This document shows positions 27,765 through 37,432 of a stretch of DNA of 64,000 bases, piece after piece; within the stretch, counting starts at the first letter, position 1; each line of letters starts with the position of its first letter. Source of the stretch: Flavobacteriales bacterium. GTDB taxonomy: Bacteria; Bacteroidota; Bacteroidia; Flavobacteriales_D; Sanyastnellaceae. A program made the translations under genes and the position numbers. The stretch is taken from the NCBI GenBank assembly GCA_027491075.1, contig JAIXWX010000025.1, positions 124,001 through 188,000 on the forward strand. The letters run 5' to 3'. Under the pieces are notes generated by a model, which was given only the letters and a program-made list of their open reading frames with translations, searched no databases and was not told where the DNA came from.

Positions 27765-30452
27765 ATGACCACACTGCTCGAAGCTTCTGATTTAGATAGC
27801 TTAAGACGTATTAAAGAACGCTATGATTTGGCGATTGAAGGTTCTAATGATGGGATCTGGGATTGGGATATTCAATCAGGTCTTGCTTTTTTCTCCAGAA
27901 AGTTTAGATCATTAATGGGCTATAGTGATGCAGACCATTTGGATGCGATGGATAGCCTTCTTCAAGTGGTACATCCAGAAGATCTGCAGCCCACCATAGA
28001 AGCGCTCCAAGCCCATTTAAACAATCATGAGCCGTATATACATGAGTATAGATTAAAGACTACTTCTCAAGGTTATCGTTGGTTTTTAGTGCGTGGCCAA
28101 GCACGATGGAATGAGAACGGAGAAGCATACAGAATGGCGGGTACGCTGACGGATATTCACGATTCGGTTATGAATCGCCAAGCGTTAAAGCAAGCAGGTG
28201 AAGTACATCATGAACAAGAGTTAAGATTCAAACAACTCTTATCTGCACTTCCTGATATTCTTATGCAAGTGAATAGCGATGGAATTATTCTGGATTTGCA
28301 TATAGCTCATAATTCGAGTTTTGTTAAACCTACAGCAATAAGGAAATTGATATCCGAGGTTTTACCTATAGAATGCGCTATTCAAATCAAAAATGCAATT
28401 AAAAAAGTACTTGCAGGTCATTTCAATGTTACGGTTGATTTTACCATCGCTTTAGACGGAAAGGAGTGCTACTACAGCATCAGGGTAGTTCCTTACTCTA
28501 CAGATAATTCTGCATTATTGATTATAAGAGATGTGACAGAGGTTTATTTGAATAAGTTTAAGTTAGAAGACTCCGATTCGTTAAATGAGACGATCATTGA
28601 GAGACTAACCGATGGCTTTGCTTTGGTAGACGCAAATGGAGTGCATCAGCGTGTAAACGACTCTTTCTGTAAAATGGTAGGTTACACCAAAGAAGAACTT
28701 ATAGGTTCGGGAATTCCTCATTTATATTGGTTGAAGGATAACGAAAAATCAATGTTGAATTTATTCAAAAGAGCTATAAAGGAGGATTTAATTGAAGTAG
28801 AAGTAGATTTCAAAAAGAAGAGCGGAGAGATATTTACCGCATTAGTAGCTCCTACAGTGATCAAGAATAAAGATGGGACAGTGAGACATGCCTTTTCAAC
28901 AATAAAGGACATATCCGCTTTAAGGAGAGAGCAGCAGCGAATCGAAGAGTTGAATATCGAACTAGAGAAGTTGGTGGAAAAGAGATCTTCTGAACTGATC
29001 AAAAAAGATAAAATGTTTGAGCAAGCTCAGATGTTGGTAAACCTTGGAAGTTTTGAGTGGGGAATTCAAAATGATAGGGTCATTTGGTCGGAAAAAATGT
29101 ATGATATATATGGTTTGGATTCTAAAGATGGAGTTCCTTCTAAGCAGTATTTACAAGCATCTGTGCACGATGAAGACCGTGATGCAGTAAATGCTATTGT
29201 CGGTGATGCAGTAGAAAACAATCGGTCATATGAACTTGAAACAAGAATTGTAAGGAAGAATGGCGAGGTAAGAAGCGTTTTAATTAAAGCCCTTCCAGAA
29301 TATGATGAGTTCGGAACACCTAAAAGAGTTATCGGAGTGGTAAAGGATATCACTGATATCAAAGAGAAGGAGAAGAGTTTGGAGAAATTGGGCGATACAC
29401 TGGAACTTGCGACCAACCAAAGCGGTGTTGGTGTTTGGGAGTGGTTTCCTGAAACCAATGAATTGATTTGGAATAGCACCATGTATGCTATTTATGGAGT
29501 TCGGACTGAGGAATTTGAAGGATATAGTACTTGGAGAAATTCTGTGCACCCGGAAGATTTGGAACGTGTAGAATACGAACAACAGCTAGGCATTGTTCAA
29601 AGAGGCCAGTTTAGTAATACATTTCGGATCGTACTTCCAGATGGCAGCATCCGTTATTTACAATCCAACGGAAACGCAAATCTAGATGCTAATGGAGCAA
29701 TAGTGTCGATTTTGGGAACCAATTGGGATATCACTAAAGACAAGCAAACGGAAGCCACTTTACGTCAAATGAATGATGAGTTAGAGTCTTTTGCTTATTC
29801 GGTATCACATGATTTAAGGGCACCTCTTCGGGGAATCGATGGTTGGAGTTTGGCCTTGTTGGAGGATTATGGCGATAAGATGGATGAGAATGGAAAGCTG
29901 TATATTCAAAGGGTCAGACAGCAAACACAACAAATGGGAGATCTGATTGATGATATCTTGAAGTTGGCCAGAGTGAACAGGGTGGATTTTGAGGAGCAAG
30001 AGGTAAATCTAAAAGAGATTTTCATTGAAATTCTTAAAAAGAATGAGGTGGATTTTGATAATGTAAAAATAGAAACAGGAGACGACGACGACTTTAAAGT
30101 ACTTGGTGACTCTAAATTATTGGCAATTATGTTGACTAACTTGTTGGAGAATGCGAATAAATTTAGTTCAAAGAAGGACCAACCACTGATTCAGTTCTTT
30201 TCAACCATGCTCAATGGTCGCAGGTGTTTTGTTATTTCGGATAATGGAGTAGGATTTAATGTGAGTGAAGCTAAGAATTTGTTTGCTCCTTTTCAACGTT
30301 TTCATAGAAAGTCAGACTTTCCAGGAACAGGAATAGGTCTGGCAACATGCCAAAGAGTTATTCGAATTCATGACGGTGATATTTGGATTGAATCTGAACC
30401 AGATTGCGGTACAAAGGTGTTTTTTTCAATCGGAGGTAAAGTATTGTCATGA
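27765..30452 (+). CDS. multi-PAS cytoplasmic sensor histidine kinase
   Basis: An 895-residue histidine kinase. ATG 27765 is chosen because the first PAS domain starts right after it; a longer frame to 27699 adds a non-conserved leader. Four PAS/PAC-type modules are clear and a further divergent one is present: about 15-135 (DGIWDWDIQSGLAFFSRKF), 155-255 (weak), 265-385 (ERLTDGFALVDANGVHQ), 415-535 and 540-660 (VWEWFPETNELIWNSTMYAI). HisKA has the phosphoacceptor His682 (AYSVSHDLRAPLRGIDG). The ATPase has N box LTNLLENANKFS, G1 SDNGVGFN and G2 GTGIGLATCQR. No transmembrane helix is seen, so the signal is intracellular. The stop overlaps the next response regulator by 4 bases. Confidence 0.92.
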   Translation: MTTLLEASDLDSLRRIKERYDLAIEGSNDGIWDWDIQSGLAFFSRKFRSLMGYSDADHLDAMDSLLQVVHPEDLQPTIEALQAHLNNHEPYIHEYRLKTTSQGYRWFLVRGQARWNENGEAYRMAGTLTDIHDSVMNRQALKQAGEVHHEQELRFKQLLSALPDILMQVNSDGIILDLHIAHNSSFVKPTAIRKLISEVLPIECAIQIKNAIKKVLAGHFNVTVDFTIALDGKECYYSIRVVPYSTDNSALLIIRDVTEVYLNKFKLEDSDSLNETIIERLTDGFALVDANGVHQRVNDSFCKMVGYTKEELIGSGIPHLYWLKDNEKSMLNLFKRAIKEDLIEVEVDFKKKSGEIFTALVAPTVIKNKDGTVRHAFSTIKDISALRREQQRIEELNIELEKLVEKRSSELIKKDKMFEQAQMLVNLGSFEWGIQNDRVIWSEKMYDIYGLDSKDGVPSKQYLQASVHDEDRDAVNAIVGDAVENNRSYELETRIVRKNGEVRSVLIKALPEYDEFGTPKRVIGVVKDITDIKEKEKSLEKLGDTLELATNQSGVGVWEWFPETNELIWNSTMYAIYGVRTEEFEGYSTWRNSVHPEDLERVEYEQQLGIVQRGQFSNTFRIVLPDGSIRYLQSNGNANLDANGAIVSILGTNWDITKDKQTEATLRQMNDELESFAYSVSHDLRAPLRGIDGWSLALLEDYGDKMDENGKLYIQRVRQQTQQMGDLIDDILKLARVNRVDFEEQEVNLKEIFIEILKKNEVDFDNVKIETGDDDDFKVLGDSKLLAIMLTNLLENANKFSSKKDQPLIQFFSTMLNGRRCFVISDNGVGFNVSEAKNLFAPFQRFHRKSDFPGTGIGLATCQRVIRIHDGDIWIESEPDCGTKVFFSIGGKVLS

Positions 30453-30901
30453 AATCGAAAACAATTTTAATAGTAGAGGATAATCCAAGCGATGCGGAAT
30501 TAGCCATCCGCGCGTTAAAGAGAAACAATGTCATTAATCCTGTCCAAGTTGTTGTTGATGGTGGTGAGGCTATAGATTATTTATTTGGTCGTGGTAAGTT
30601 TATTGGAAGAGATACGAGCGCTTTGCCAGGATTGGTACTATTGGATTTGAATCTTCCCGATATATCCGGAATAGAGGTTTTGAAAACCATACGTGAAACA
30701 GATTTTCTAAGGGAGTTATTGGTTATTGTTTTAACTTCTTCATTAGAAAAGAAAGATGTGGAGGAGTGTTACAGAAATTTTGCGAATAGTTATCTAAGAA
30801 AGCCTGTGGATTTTTTGGAATTTAGTTCAATCATTAAGCTAATTAGCGATTATTGGATTGGGACAAATGTCCCTCCAGCTGCATTAAGAGTGAATAAATG
30901 A
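30449..30901 (+). CDS. stand-alone receiver protein, Rcp1 type
   Basis: A 150-residue single-domain response regulator. Acidic pocket Glu10-Asp11 (ILIVEDNPSDAELAIRAL), phosphoacceptor Asp66 (LVLLDLNLPDISG), conserved Thr/Ser in IVLTSSLEKKD and the Lys in YLRKPVD. The NPSDAELAIRALKR start and the long loop before the phospho-Asp (FGRGKFIGRD) are typical of Rcp1-like regulators, which in cyanobacteria pair with phytochrome kinases. There is no output domain. Overlaps at both ends (ATGA at 30449 and 30898) place it between two kinases in one operon, as a likely phosphotransfer partner of the first. Confidence 0.92.
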   Translation: MKSKTILIVEDNPSDAELAIRALKRNNVINPVQVVVDGGEAIDYLFGRGKFIGRDTSALPGLVLLDLNLPDISGIEVLKTIRETDFLRELLVIVLTSSLEKKDVEECYRNFANSYLRKPVDFLEFSSIIKLISDYWIGTNVPPAALRVNK

Positions 30902-32811
30902 ATACTTTCATACAAATTTTATTTATAGAAGACAGCGAAAGCGATGCCGATCTTATAGTAAGAGAGCTCGCTCGCGCGGAATTTCATATTAAATCATTTC
31001 GTGTAGACAATGCAGAAAGTCTAAAGAATGCCCTTCAAACGGGAGAGTGGGATCTGGTTATTTCTGATTACAATATTCCAGGATTTGGAGCTATGGATGC
31101 TCTTCGAATTATACATGAGCACGGAAAAGATATTCCATTTATCCTTGTTAGCGGACAAATTGGTGAAGAGGAAGCTGTCAATCTTATGAAGAACGGAGTG
31201 AACGACTATGTGATGAAAGATAAGTTGGCACGATTGCCAATGGCTATTCGACGAGAGATAAAGGATGCAGCAGTTAGGGCAGAAAGGAATAATGCTCTTG
31301 AGAGACTAAGAGAGAACAGTGTGCTGATGAAACAAGCACAGAAATTGGCTAATCTAGGCTACTGGTTTTGGGATGTGCGAGTCAATACCGTTACTTGGAG
31401 TGATGAGTTGTATGCGATTTACGGAGTGGAAGGGAATTCATTTAAGGCAACTTTTGAGGGCTACCTTTCATTGATTCATATTGATGATAGAAGGAGAGTA
31501 GAGTCAATAATTATCAATGCACTTAAGGATAAGGAGTCATTCGAGTTCGAGGAAAGAATCGTGCGTCCAAATGGTGAAATCCGTTATTTAAAGTCATGGG
31601 GAGCGGTAAGAACCAATGAATATGGCATGCCAATAAAAATGTACGGCGCCTGTTTGGATATTACAGAAAGCAAGAAGGTCATGGAAGCCCTCCAAAACAA
31701 TGAAACTCGATTCCGGTCATTGGTGGAGAACATTGGAGACATCATCTCATTATTGGATGTGAATGGTACCGTTGTCTATGAGAGCGAATCCATAAAGAAT
31801 ATGCTCGGGTATGATGCCAGTGAGTTACTAGGTCAAAATATTTTTATGTTCGTCCATCCGGATGATACACGGCAAGTGACTTCTGCCTTCTCTAATGCGC
31901 TGCTTAAAGCTGGAATTGCGCCTTCGATTCAGTTTCGAATGCGAATGAAAAATGGAGATTACAAGTTTGTTGAAAGTACAGGAAACAATCAGTTGAATAA
32001 TCCTGCAATTAGAGCAGTGATTGTAACTACTCGTGATATTTCTGAGCGCAGAAAAGTAGAGGAGGCGATTCGACAGAAGAATTTGGAGTTGGAAAAAACC
32101 AATAACGAAATAGATCAGTTTGTATACAGTACTTCTCATGATTTAAGAGCCCCTCTTTTATCAGTACTTGGACTCATTGATTTATGCGAGGACCTGAATA
32201 AAGGCAACGAAGAACTGGTTAATCTTTATGACATGATGAAGACCAGTATTTATCGAATTGATGAGGTGATAAAGAGTATCATTGATTATTCTAGAAATTC
32301 AAGGCTGGAGAATCAAATTGAAGAAATCAACGCAAGGACAGCACTGGATGCTTTGATCGAAAATGTGAAGTATATGTCAGCTTCCAAAGGAATTGATTTC
32401 GAGTTGAAAATTATAGATGATTCTATATTTGCTGCAGATCGTATGAGGTTTACAACGATCATCAATAACCTTCTTACCAACGCTATCAAATTTCAAAGAG
32501 AAAATGAGCCGAATAAAAAGGTTAGTGTTCGATTTGAGAATACCGATTCTTTAACCATTATTGAAGTCGAGGATAACGGTGAGGGAATTCCCAGCGAAAA
32601 GATCGATGATGTATTTAAAATGTTTTTCCGATACAGTACAAGAAGTATTGGCTCAGGTTTGGGGTTATACATTTGTAAGGAAATGGTGAATAAGTTGAAT
32701 GGCAATATTTCTGTTCAATCAAAAGTCGGTGAAGGCACTGTGTTTAAAGTTGTATTGCCGAGGATTTATTTAAATAAACATGTATTGAATGAAGAGGATA
32801 TTACTAATTGA
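30898..32811 (+). CDS. hybrid histidine kinase, REC-PAS-PAS-HisKA-HATPase
   Basis: A 637-residue cytoplasmic kinase with an N-terminal receiver. REC about 5-120: acidic pair Glu11-Asp12 (LFIEDSESDADLI), phosphoacceptor Asp57 (DLVISDYNIPGFG) and the Lys in YVMKDKLARLP. PAS1 is about 145-260 (LGYWFWDVRVNTVTWSDELY) and PAS2 about 265-385 (VENIGDIISLLDVNGTVVYE). HisKA follows with His414 (VYSTSHDLRAPLLSVLG). The ATPase domain is about 515-625 with NNLLTNAIKFQ, VEDNGEGIPS and GSGLGLYICKEM. A receiver at the front means the protein can be switched by another kinase, plausibly the one at 27765-30452. It overlaps the following receiver gene by 23 bases. Confidence 0.92.
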   Translation: MNTFIQILFIEDSESDADLIVRELARAEFHIKSFRVDNAESLKNALQTGEWDLVISDYNIPGFGAMDALRIIHEHGKDIPFILVSGQIGEEEAVNLMKNGVNDYVMKDKLARLPMAIRREIKDAAVRAERNNALERLRENSVLMKQAQKLANLGYWFWDVRVNTVTWSDELYAIYGVEGNSFKATFEGYLSLIHIDDRRRVESIIINALKDKESFEFEERIVRPNGEIRYLKSWGAVRTNEYGMPIKMYGACLDITESKKVMEALQNNETRFRSLVENIGDIISLLDVNGTVVYESESIKNMLGYDASELLGQNIFMFVHPDDTRQVTSAFSNALLKAGIAPSIQFRMRMKNGDYKFVESTGNNQLNNPAIRAVIVTTRDISERRKVEEAIRQKNLELEKTNNEIDQFVYSTSHDLRAPLLSVLGLIDLCEDLNKGNEELVNLYDMMKTSIYRIDEVIKSIIDYSRNSRLENQIEEINARTALDALIENVKYMSASKGIDFELKIIDDSIFAADRMRFTTIINNLLTNAIKFQRENEPNKKVSVRFENTDSLTIIEVEDNGEGIPSEKIDDVFKMFFRYSTRSIGSGLGLYICKEMVNKLNGNISVQSKVGEGTVFKVVLPRIYLNKHVLNEEDITN

Positions 32812-33181
32812 TGATGACGAGATTTCGAACTTTCTGAATAAATCCATGATTAAAAAGTCTGGTTTGTTTGAGGAAGTGCACGTCCTGAGTAATGCGGTTT
32901 TTGCCTTGGAATTCCTCAGAGATTTGGAAAGTGAAAATAAACCATTTCCTGATGTCATTCTCCTCGATTTAATGATGCCTATAATGGATGGGTTTGAGTT
33001 TCTGAAAGAATTAGATAAAATGGATTCAAGGCTACAAAAGTCACTGAAGATTGTCATGCTTACCAGTTCATTGGATCCAAAGGATCGAATTTCGGCGTTA
33101 AACAATCCAAAAGTCATAGGTTTTTTAAGCAAGCCTATAAATCAAACCAAGATTTCGGAGTTGCTGGGGACAAAGGATTAG
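32789..33181 (+). CDS. stand-alone receiver protein (CheY-like)
   Basis: A 130-residue single-domain response regulator: acidic triplet Asp8-Asp10 (LLIDDDEISN), phosphoacceptor Asp60 (VILLDLMMPIMDG), IVMLTSSLDPKD and the Lys in GFLSKPINQ. It is the last gene of the four-gene kinase/receiver operon and starts inside the kinase gene. No output domain is present, so it most likely acts by protein-protein contact or as a phosphate sink. The PIMDGFEFLKEL pattern is of the type that in Bacteroidota often accompanies PAS kinases. Confidence 0.92.
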   Translation: MKRILLIDDDEISNFLNKSMIKKSGLFEEVHVLSNAVFALEFLRDLESENKPFPDVILLDLMMPIMDGFEFLKELDKMDSRLQKSLKIVMLTSSLDPKDRISALNNPKVIGFLSKPINQTKISELLGTKD

Positions 33182-33219
33182 GTTTTTTTGTATACTTGTA
33201 TTCATTAACCACGAAAGCC

Positions 33220-34185
33220 ATGAAGAATACAATGTCATTGGTCACTGCCTGTTTCATTTCGGCGGCGGCTATTGCAAGTAGTCCTGAACTCATAGTCGAA
33301 AAAGTACCAAACGGTGACTTTACTCAAGGCAATACCTACAGGCTCTATGCGCATGTTCCTTCCAATGATTGGTCTTTGCATGCGATCTGGGGAGACCAAC
33401 AACATCCGCTGAAAATTGAAAGTACGACCCCTTTTTTCCAGCACGCCATGGGTAGTTACAGTGCTGTTGGCCAGCATGAAACTCTTTTAGCTCTCGACGC
33501 CAGTCTGAAGTACGACTCTTACATTACTTTGGGCTACAGTAATCACGTCTCTAACTCCATGTGGGACATCGGAATCAGCTTCGAGGAGTTTGATAATTCG
33601 GGGGGTGCCATAGCAACACAGAATGGAGCTTGGTTTTTGCTTCCACAAGATATCAAGTGCCTTCCAAGTTCTAATCATTTGATATTGCTCGGTCAATTTA
33701 CCTTGACTGGAAATGCATCGGGAGTATTGAACTTGCAAGGATTAAACGAAGGTGGAGAGGTATGGAAAGCATACGACCTTCCATTTTCTACCCAAAATGC
33801 ATTCACTTTTGGATGCATGAATCCGGAGTCGGCCAATTATAATCAGCATGCGACTTGGGATGACGGAAGTTGTGGAGTAAATGAATTGGCGCTTTCCACT
33901 ACTGAGCTACAAAACAATCTGGACGCATGGACTATTTTTCCAAACCCAGTGAGAGAAAATCTCATTCACCTTCAACTGGAGCAAACTAACAATCCAGTCA
34001 ATAAGTTCCTAGTCGAGATTTGGGATATGTCTGGTAGAAAAATCGCTAGCCATGATTTGTCGAAAGGGAATTGGTCAGCACCAGGTAGAATTACATTAAA
34101 TCAAGCTCTATCACCTGGCAATTATACCATTACATTGATTCGTGATGATCGCACAGAGAGCAAGCAGCTCATTGTTGTAAAATAG
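33220..34185 (+). CDS. T9SS-secreted protein with unnamed N-terminal domain and one GCxxPxxxNY motif
   Basis: A 321-residue secreted protein from ATG 33220, where a signal peptide begins (MKNTMSLVTACFISAAAIAS); a TTG further upstream is unlikely. Residues 25-200 form a beta-rich domain with TYRLYAHVPSNDWSLHAIWG and LKYDSYITLGYSN. The same pattern occurs in the 843-residue protein at 42788-45319 (TTYRIYAECTNPG, LVYDSYVTIGRT). It is followed by one copy of the Cys motif FGCMNPESANYNQHATWDDG and a type A T9SS sorting domain (about 235-321: WTIFPNPVRENLIHLQLEQ). It ends 10 bases from the convergent CHU_C protein. Function unknown. Confidence 0.8.
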   Translation: MKNTMSLVTACFISAAAIASSPELIVEKVPNGDFTQGNTYRLYAHVPSNDWSLHAIWGDQQHPLKIESTTPFFQHAMGSYSAVGQHETLLALDASLKYDSYITLGYSNHVSNSMWDIGISFEEFDNSGGAIATQNGAWFLLPQDIKCLPSSNHLILLGQFTLTGNASGVLNLQGLNEGGEVWKAYDLPFSTQNAFTFGCMNPESANYNQHATWDDGSCGVNELALSTTELQNNLDAWTIFPNPVRENLIHLQLEQTNNPVNKFLVEIWDMSGRKIASHDLSKGNWSAPGRITLNQALSPGNYTITLIRDDRTESKQLIVVK

Positions 34186-34195
34186 ACAATAAGTC

Positions 34196-36883
34196 TCATT
34201 TCAATATGAGTACATGGCCGGAATATGCGTGAGCAGTTCCGGCCATGTCTTTTACAATTATTTGATAGTGGTAAGCATCTGGTACAGCGAAGTAGTCTCC
34301 TCCTCTTACATTGCCTAACCAAGGTTGCTCTTTGTCCATTGTCTCGAAGATGATACTACCCCAACGATCATAAATCTTGCAATGATAAGAACTGATTCCT
34401 GTCATTTGTGGCATCCATATATCGTTGAGACCATCTCCATTGGGTGAAAAGGAATTTGGAGCAAAGAACAAGTAACCATTGATGAAAACCTTGCCTTCTT
34501 GCTGATCGGTGCATCCAAATTCATTCATTACTGTTTGAGTTACGGTTTGATAGCCGGCTCTAGAAAACTCATAGGAAAAGTCACATTCGGTAATGACTCC
34601 TCCATCGCTCATGAGATAGGAACAAAAAATGCTGCCAATCGATAAATCTTCGACACTGATGATGGGCTCTAGAATGTCAATTTCACCATTTGTGAATTGA
34701 AAATTTGCAAATGGTTCCGGATGTACTACGACTGTGTCGGGAAAAAACTCTGTGAGCTCGGCAGCACATCCTTCGCTGGTAATGGCAATGAGAGCAATGC
34801 TATAAGTGCCTGGGAAATTGAAAAATTTAACGCCACTTTCTTGATTGGAGCTACTGCCATCTCCGAAGTCCCATTGAAAAGTCATTGGACTATCGGATTG
34901 CCCGTTTGCAGAATACTCAATACCTAATGGCGGGCATCCTGTCAGATTATCCAAAACAACATCGATTTCCGGCACAGATGCAACCCACACTTGCTCCTCA
35001 AAAGTCCGTTCGCAGCCATTTTCTGAGATGGTCAGAATGACATTGTGCTGAGCCGCTGCATTGAAAGAAATATTGGTTGGAGTGGGTAATGAGGAAGTGG
35101 GTGTAGAAGCATTGGGGCCAAAATTCCAATTAAAAATGGCGTCTTCGGAGGTATATCCCAAGGCTATAAAATCGAAAGAATTAGTAGGAAGACATTGCGG
35201 CTCAGGGGCGATAAAACTAGGATCGAGTAAGTCGAAAATGGAAAACTGCAAGACACTCGTGTCAGGACATGTAAATGGAGCGCTGGCTATGAGAGTAATA
35301 GGAAAAACACCTTGGTCAGGAAAGGTAAACGTGGGTTCTTCTTCCGCACTGCCATCATTCCCAAACATGGTCCCGAAATCCCAAGAAAACGCGGTAGCGT
35401 TGACGGAGTTGTTTTCAAGCGTATAAGTATAACCATTGCAGAAACTCTCTTGATTAACAATGGTTGAAATGGGCTCTGGGGGATTCGCAAGATTCAATGA
35501 CGCATTGCCAAAACACCCATCGTCTTCGATTTCGAGTGAAACGAGGTAGGCCGCCTCTTCATTATTGAGGATAATGTTCTGCGGATCTTCTTCATTCGAG
35601 AAGGAGGGAAGGGCAGAAGCTCCAAAACTCCAAGAGAACACTGCCGCATCCGTTGTATTCGAATTACTGAAGAAATTGTACTTTACATTGGGCCACTGAC
35701 AGCCTGCTTCTTCTGCGCTTATGATGGCGGAAATGGGTTCTCTAATATCGAATATAGTGAAGGCAGTATCAGCACATGGCCAACCAGGATTAGCGATCAG
35801 TTGGATTTCATAATCTCCAGGTTCTGAATATGTGTAAGTAGGAGCAATTTCAGTACTTGTATCATTCGTGCTGTTTGGATCTCCGAAGTCCCAAGCAAAG
35901 AAATTTCCATTGGTAGAAACATTGCCAAATGATACCGATAGTCCTCCACAAACTGATGTTTGCTGTGGAATTGAGGCTATGATGTTCGGATCGCAAAGTG
36001 TTACATTGAATTGAAAATCGCGATAGCTATTATTAATCATCACACTATCTCTATACTCCGCCACACACACACCGATCACATATTGACCTATTTGGGTCGC
36101 CGTGCCAGTAATGTATCCTGTATTGGGATTAATATCAAAAGCGGGGTTCGCTGTAATTTGATAGGTTGCAGAGAATGTATTAGCCCAATTGACATCAACA
36201 TATGGAGGGTCGAATGGCGGATTGGGAGCGGGATTGGTGGTGCTACCTCCGTGATTCGGGGTGCAAAAACTGTATACCAAAGAGTCGCCGTCTGCGTCCT
36301 CAGCGCCGTGATCAAAGAAAAACTCTGCATTAATACAAAGCGCTACAGGAGGAGTATTTAAGAAATGTGCGGATGAGTTATTCCCAGATGCAAGCACATT
36401 GGTTCCTGGAATGGTAGTGCTTAAAGTAACACCCGTGTCGTCGGGGAAATCCAAATTATTTATTGAAGGATTTCGGCAGCAGCGCTGATACACGATGAGG
36501 TAGCCTTCTGGAGAAGGCGGCAATGTCCAAACAGTGGTGTAGGTCGCTTTATCTACGCATAGATCAGGAGGTGGAACAAAACAGGGGTTTTCTAGCTCAA
36601 CAGGTAATTGTTCTACATCTCCAAAATCAAGCGGAATGGAAAAACTTTCCAGGAGGTCATTTGTAATGGGATCAAATATCCCAATAGCGGCGTTTGGGTC
36701 AAAACCGGTTCCATTGACGTTGGAAGGACCGCAGTCTCTATAAACCACGACCGATATGAGATAGTCATTATTCCCAAGATGCTCATAGTAAATCTCACCG
36801 CCTACTAAGTGTGTGGCCTTGGATTCAAAGCAGATCAGTGCTGCCAAGATGCAAAATAAGCTATGATAAATAAATGATTTCAA
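34196..36883 (-). CDS. PKD-repeat protein with gliding-motility-associated C-terminal (type B T9SS) domain
   Basis: An 895-residue secreted protein. Signal peptide about 1-23. The N-terminal domain THLVGGEIYYEHLGNNDYL ... VVVYRDCGPSN is a well-known opening of Bacteroidota surface proteins of this class. From about 300 to 790 there are six or so PKD-like beta-sandwich repeats (FAWDFGDPNSTND, FSWSFGASALPSF, FSWDFGTMFGND, FNWNFGPNASTPT, FQWDFGDGSSSNQ). The last 90 residues are the CHU_C/gliding-motility domain: FFAPNSFSPNGDGLNDIW, CKIYDRWGSIIFET, YHYQIIVKDMAG. In Flavobacterium this type B signal exports SprB-like adhesins together with a PorP/SprF partner; no sprF-like gene is next to it here. 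Likely role: surface adhesin or gliding-related. Confidence 0.88.
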   Translation of the reverse strand: MKSFIYHSLFCILAALICFESKATHLVGGEIYYEHLGNNDYLISVVVYRDCGPSNVNGTGFDPNAAIGIFDPITNDLLESFSIPLDFGDVEQLPVELENPCFVPPPDLCVDKATYTTVWTLPPSPEGYLIVYQRCCRNPSINNLDFPDDTGVTLSTTIPGTNVLASGNNSSAHFLNTPPVALCINAEFFFDHGAEDADGDSLVYSFCTPNHGGSTTNPAPNPPFDPPYVDVNWANTFSATYQITANPAFDINPNTGYITGTATQIGQYVIGVCVAEYRDSVMINNSYRDFQFNVTLCDPNIIASIPQQTSVCGGLSVSFGNVSTNGNFFAWDFGDPNSTNDTSTEIAPTYTYSEPGDYEIQLIANPGWPCADTAFTIFDIREPISAIISAEEAGCQWPNVKYNFFSNSNTTDAAVFSWSFGASALPSFSNEEDPQNIILNNEEAAYLVSLEIEDDGCFGNASLNLANPPEPISTIVNQESFCNGYTYTLENNSVNATAFSWDFGTMFGNDGSAEEEPTFTFPDQGVFPITLIASAPFTCPDTSVLQFSIFDLLDPSFIAPEPQCLPTNSFDFIALGYTSEDAIFNWNFGPNASTPTSSLPTPTNISFNAAAQHNVILTISENGCERTFEEQVWVASVPEIDVVLDNLTGCPPLGIEYSANGQSDSPMTFQWDFGDGSSSNQESGVKFFNFPGTYSIALIAITSEGCAAELTEFFPDTVVVHPEPFANFQFTNGEIDILEPIISVEDLSIGSIFCSYLMSDGGVITECDFSYEFSRAGYQTVTQTVMNEFGCTDQQEGKVFINGYLFFAPNSFSPNGDGLNDIWMPQMTGISSYHCKIYDRWGSIIFETMDKEQPWLGNVRGGDYFAVPDAYHYQIIVKDMAGTAHAYSGHVLILK

Positions 36884-36958
36884 ATGGGAAGGGCATTCTC
36901 TGTTCGAATATAATCAAAATAGATTTAACCCTACCAATGTTCGCTGTACCTTCGCAAT

Positions 36959-37432
36959 ATGAACGATTTCACACATATTAATAGTGAGGGGAATGCCTCC
37001 ATGGTGGATGTGTCTGGAAAGGAGGTCACACGCCGAACAGCCAAGGCTAGAGCTAGAATTTTCATGCCCAAGGAAGTGAAGGAGAAGTTGGAACAATCAG
37101 GATTTCAGTCTGGTAAAGGAAATATTCTTCAAACTGCTATTATAGCAGGTATAATGGGAGCTAAGAAAACCTCTGAGTTGATTCCCATGTGTCATCCATT
37201 GATGATTACAAAAATTGATGTACAGTTTGAATCGATTACTGAAGGGCTAGAGGTTATTTGCACTGCCGTTTTGGATGGAAAGACCGGTGTAGAGATGGAA
37301 GCACTTACCGGTGCAAGTATTGCTGCCCTAACCGTATACGACATGTGTAAAGCTCTTTCACATGAGATTTGCATTCAAGAAATAAAGCTGCTAGAAAAAA
37401 CTGGCGGCAAGAGCGACTTTAACGCGAAATAA
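36959..37432 (+). CDS. moaC: MoaC, cyclic pyranopterin monophosphate synthase
   Basis: A 157-residue cytoplasmic enzyme of molybdenum cofactor synthesis. With MoaA it converts GTP to cyclic pyranopterin monophosphate. Length and all family blocks match: FTHINSEGNASMVDVSGKEV at the start, KGNILQTAIIAGIMGAKKTS, LIPMCHPLMITKIDV and GKTGVEMEALTGASIAALTV. A box TACCTTCG four bases before the ATG is close to the -7 consensus. Its stop shares a base with the next start (TAATG at 37430-37434), so it is coupled to the MobA-like gene. moaA, moaB/mogA, moaD, moaE and moeA are not in the window. Confidence 0.96.
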   Translation: MNDFTHINSEGNASMVDVSGKEVTRRTAKARARIFMPKEVKEKLEQSGFQSGKGNILQTAIIAGIMGAKKTSELIPMCHPLMITKIDVQFESITEGLEVICTAVLDGKTGVEMEALTGASIAALTVYDMCKALSHEICIQEIKLLEKTGGKSDFNAK

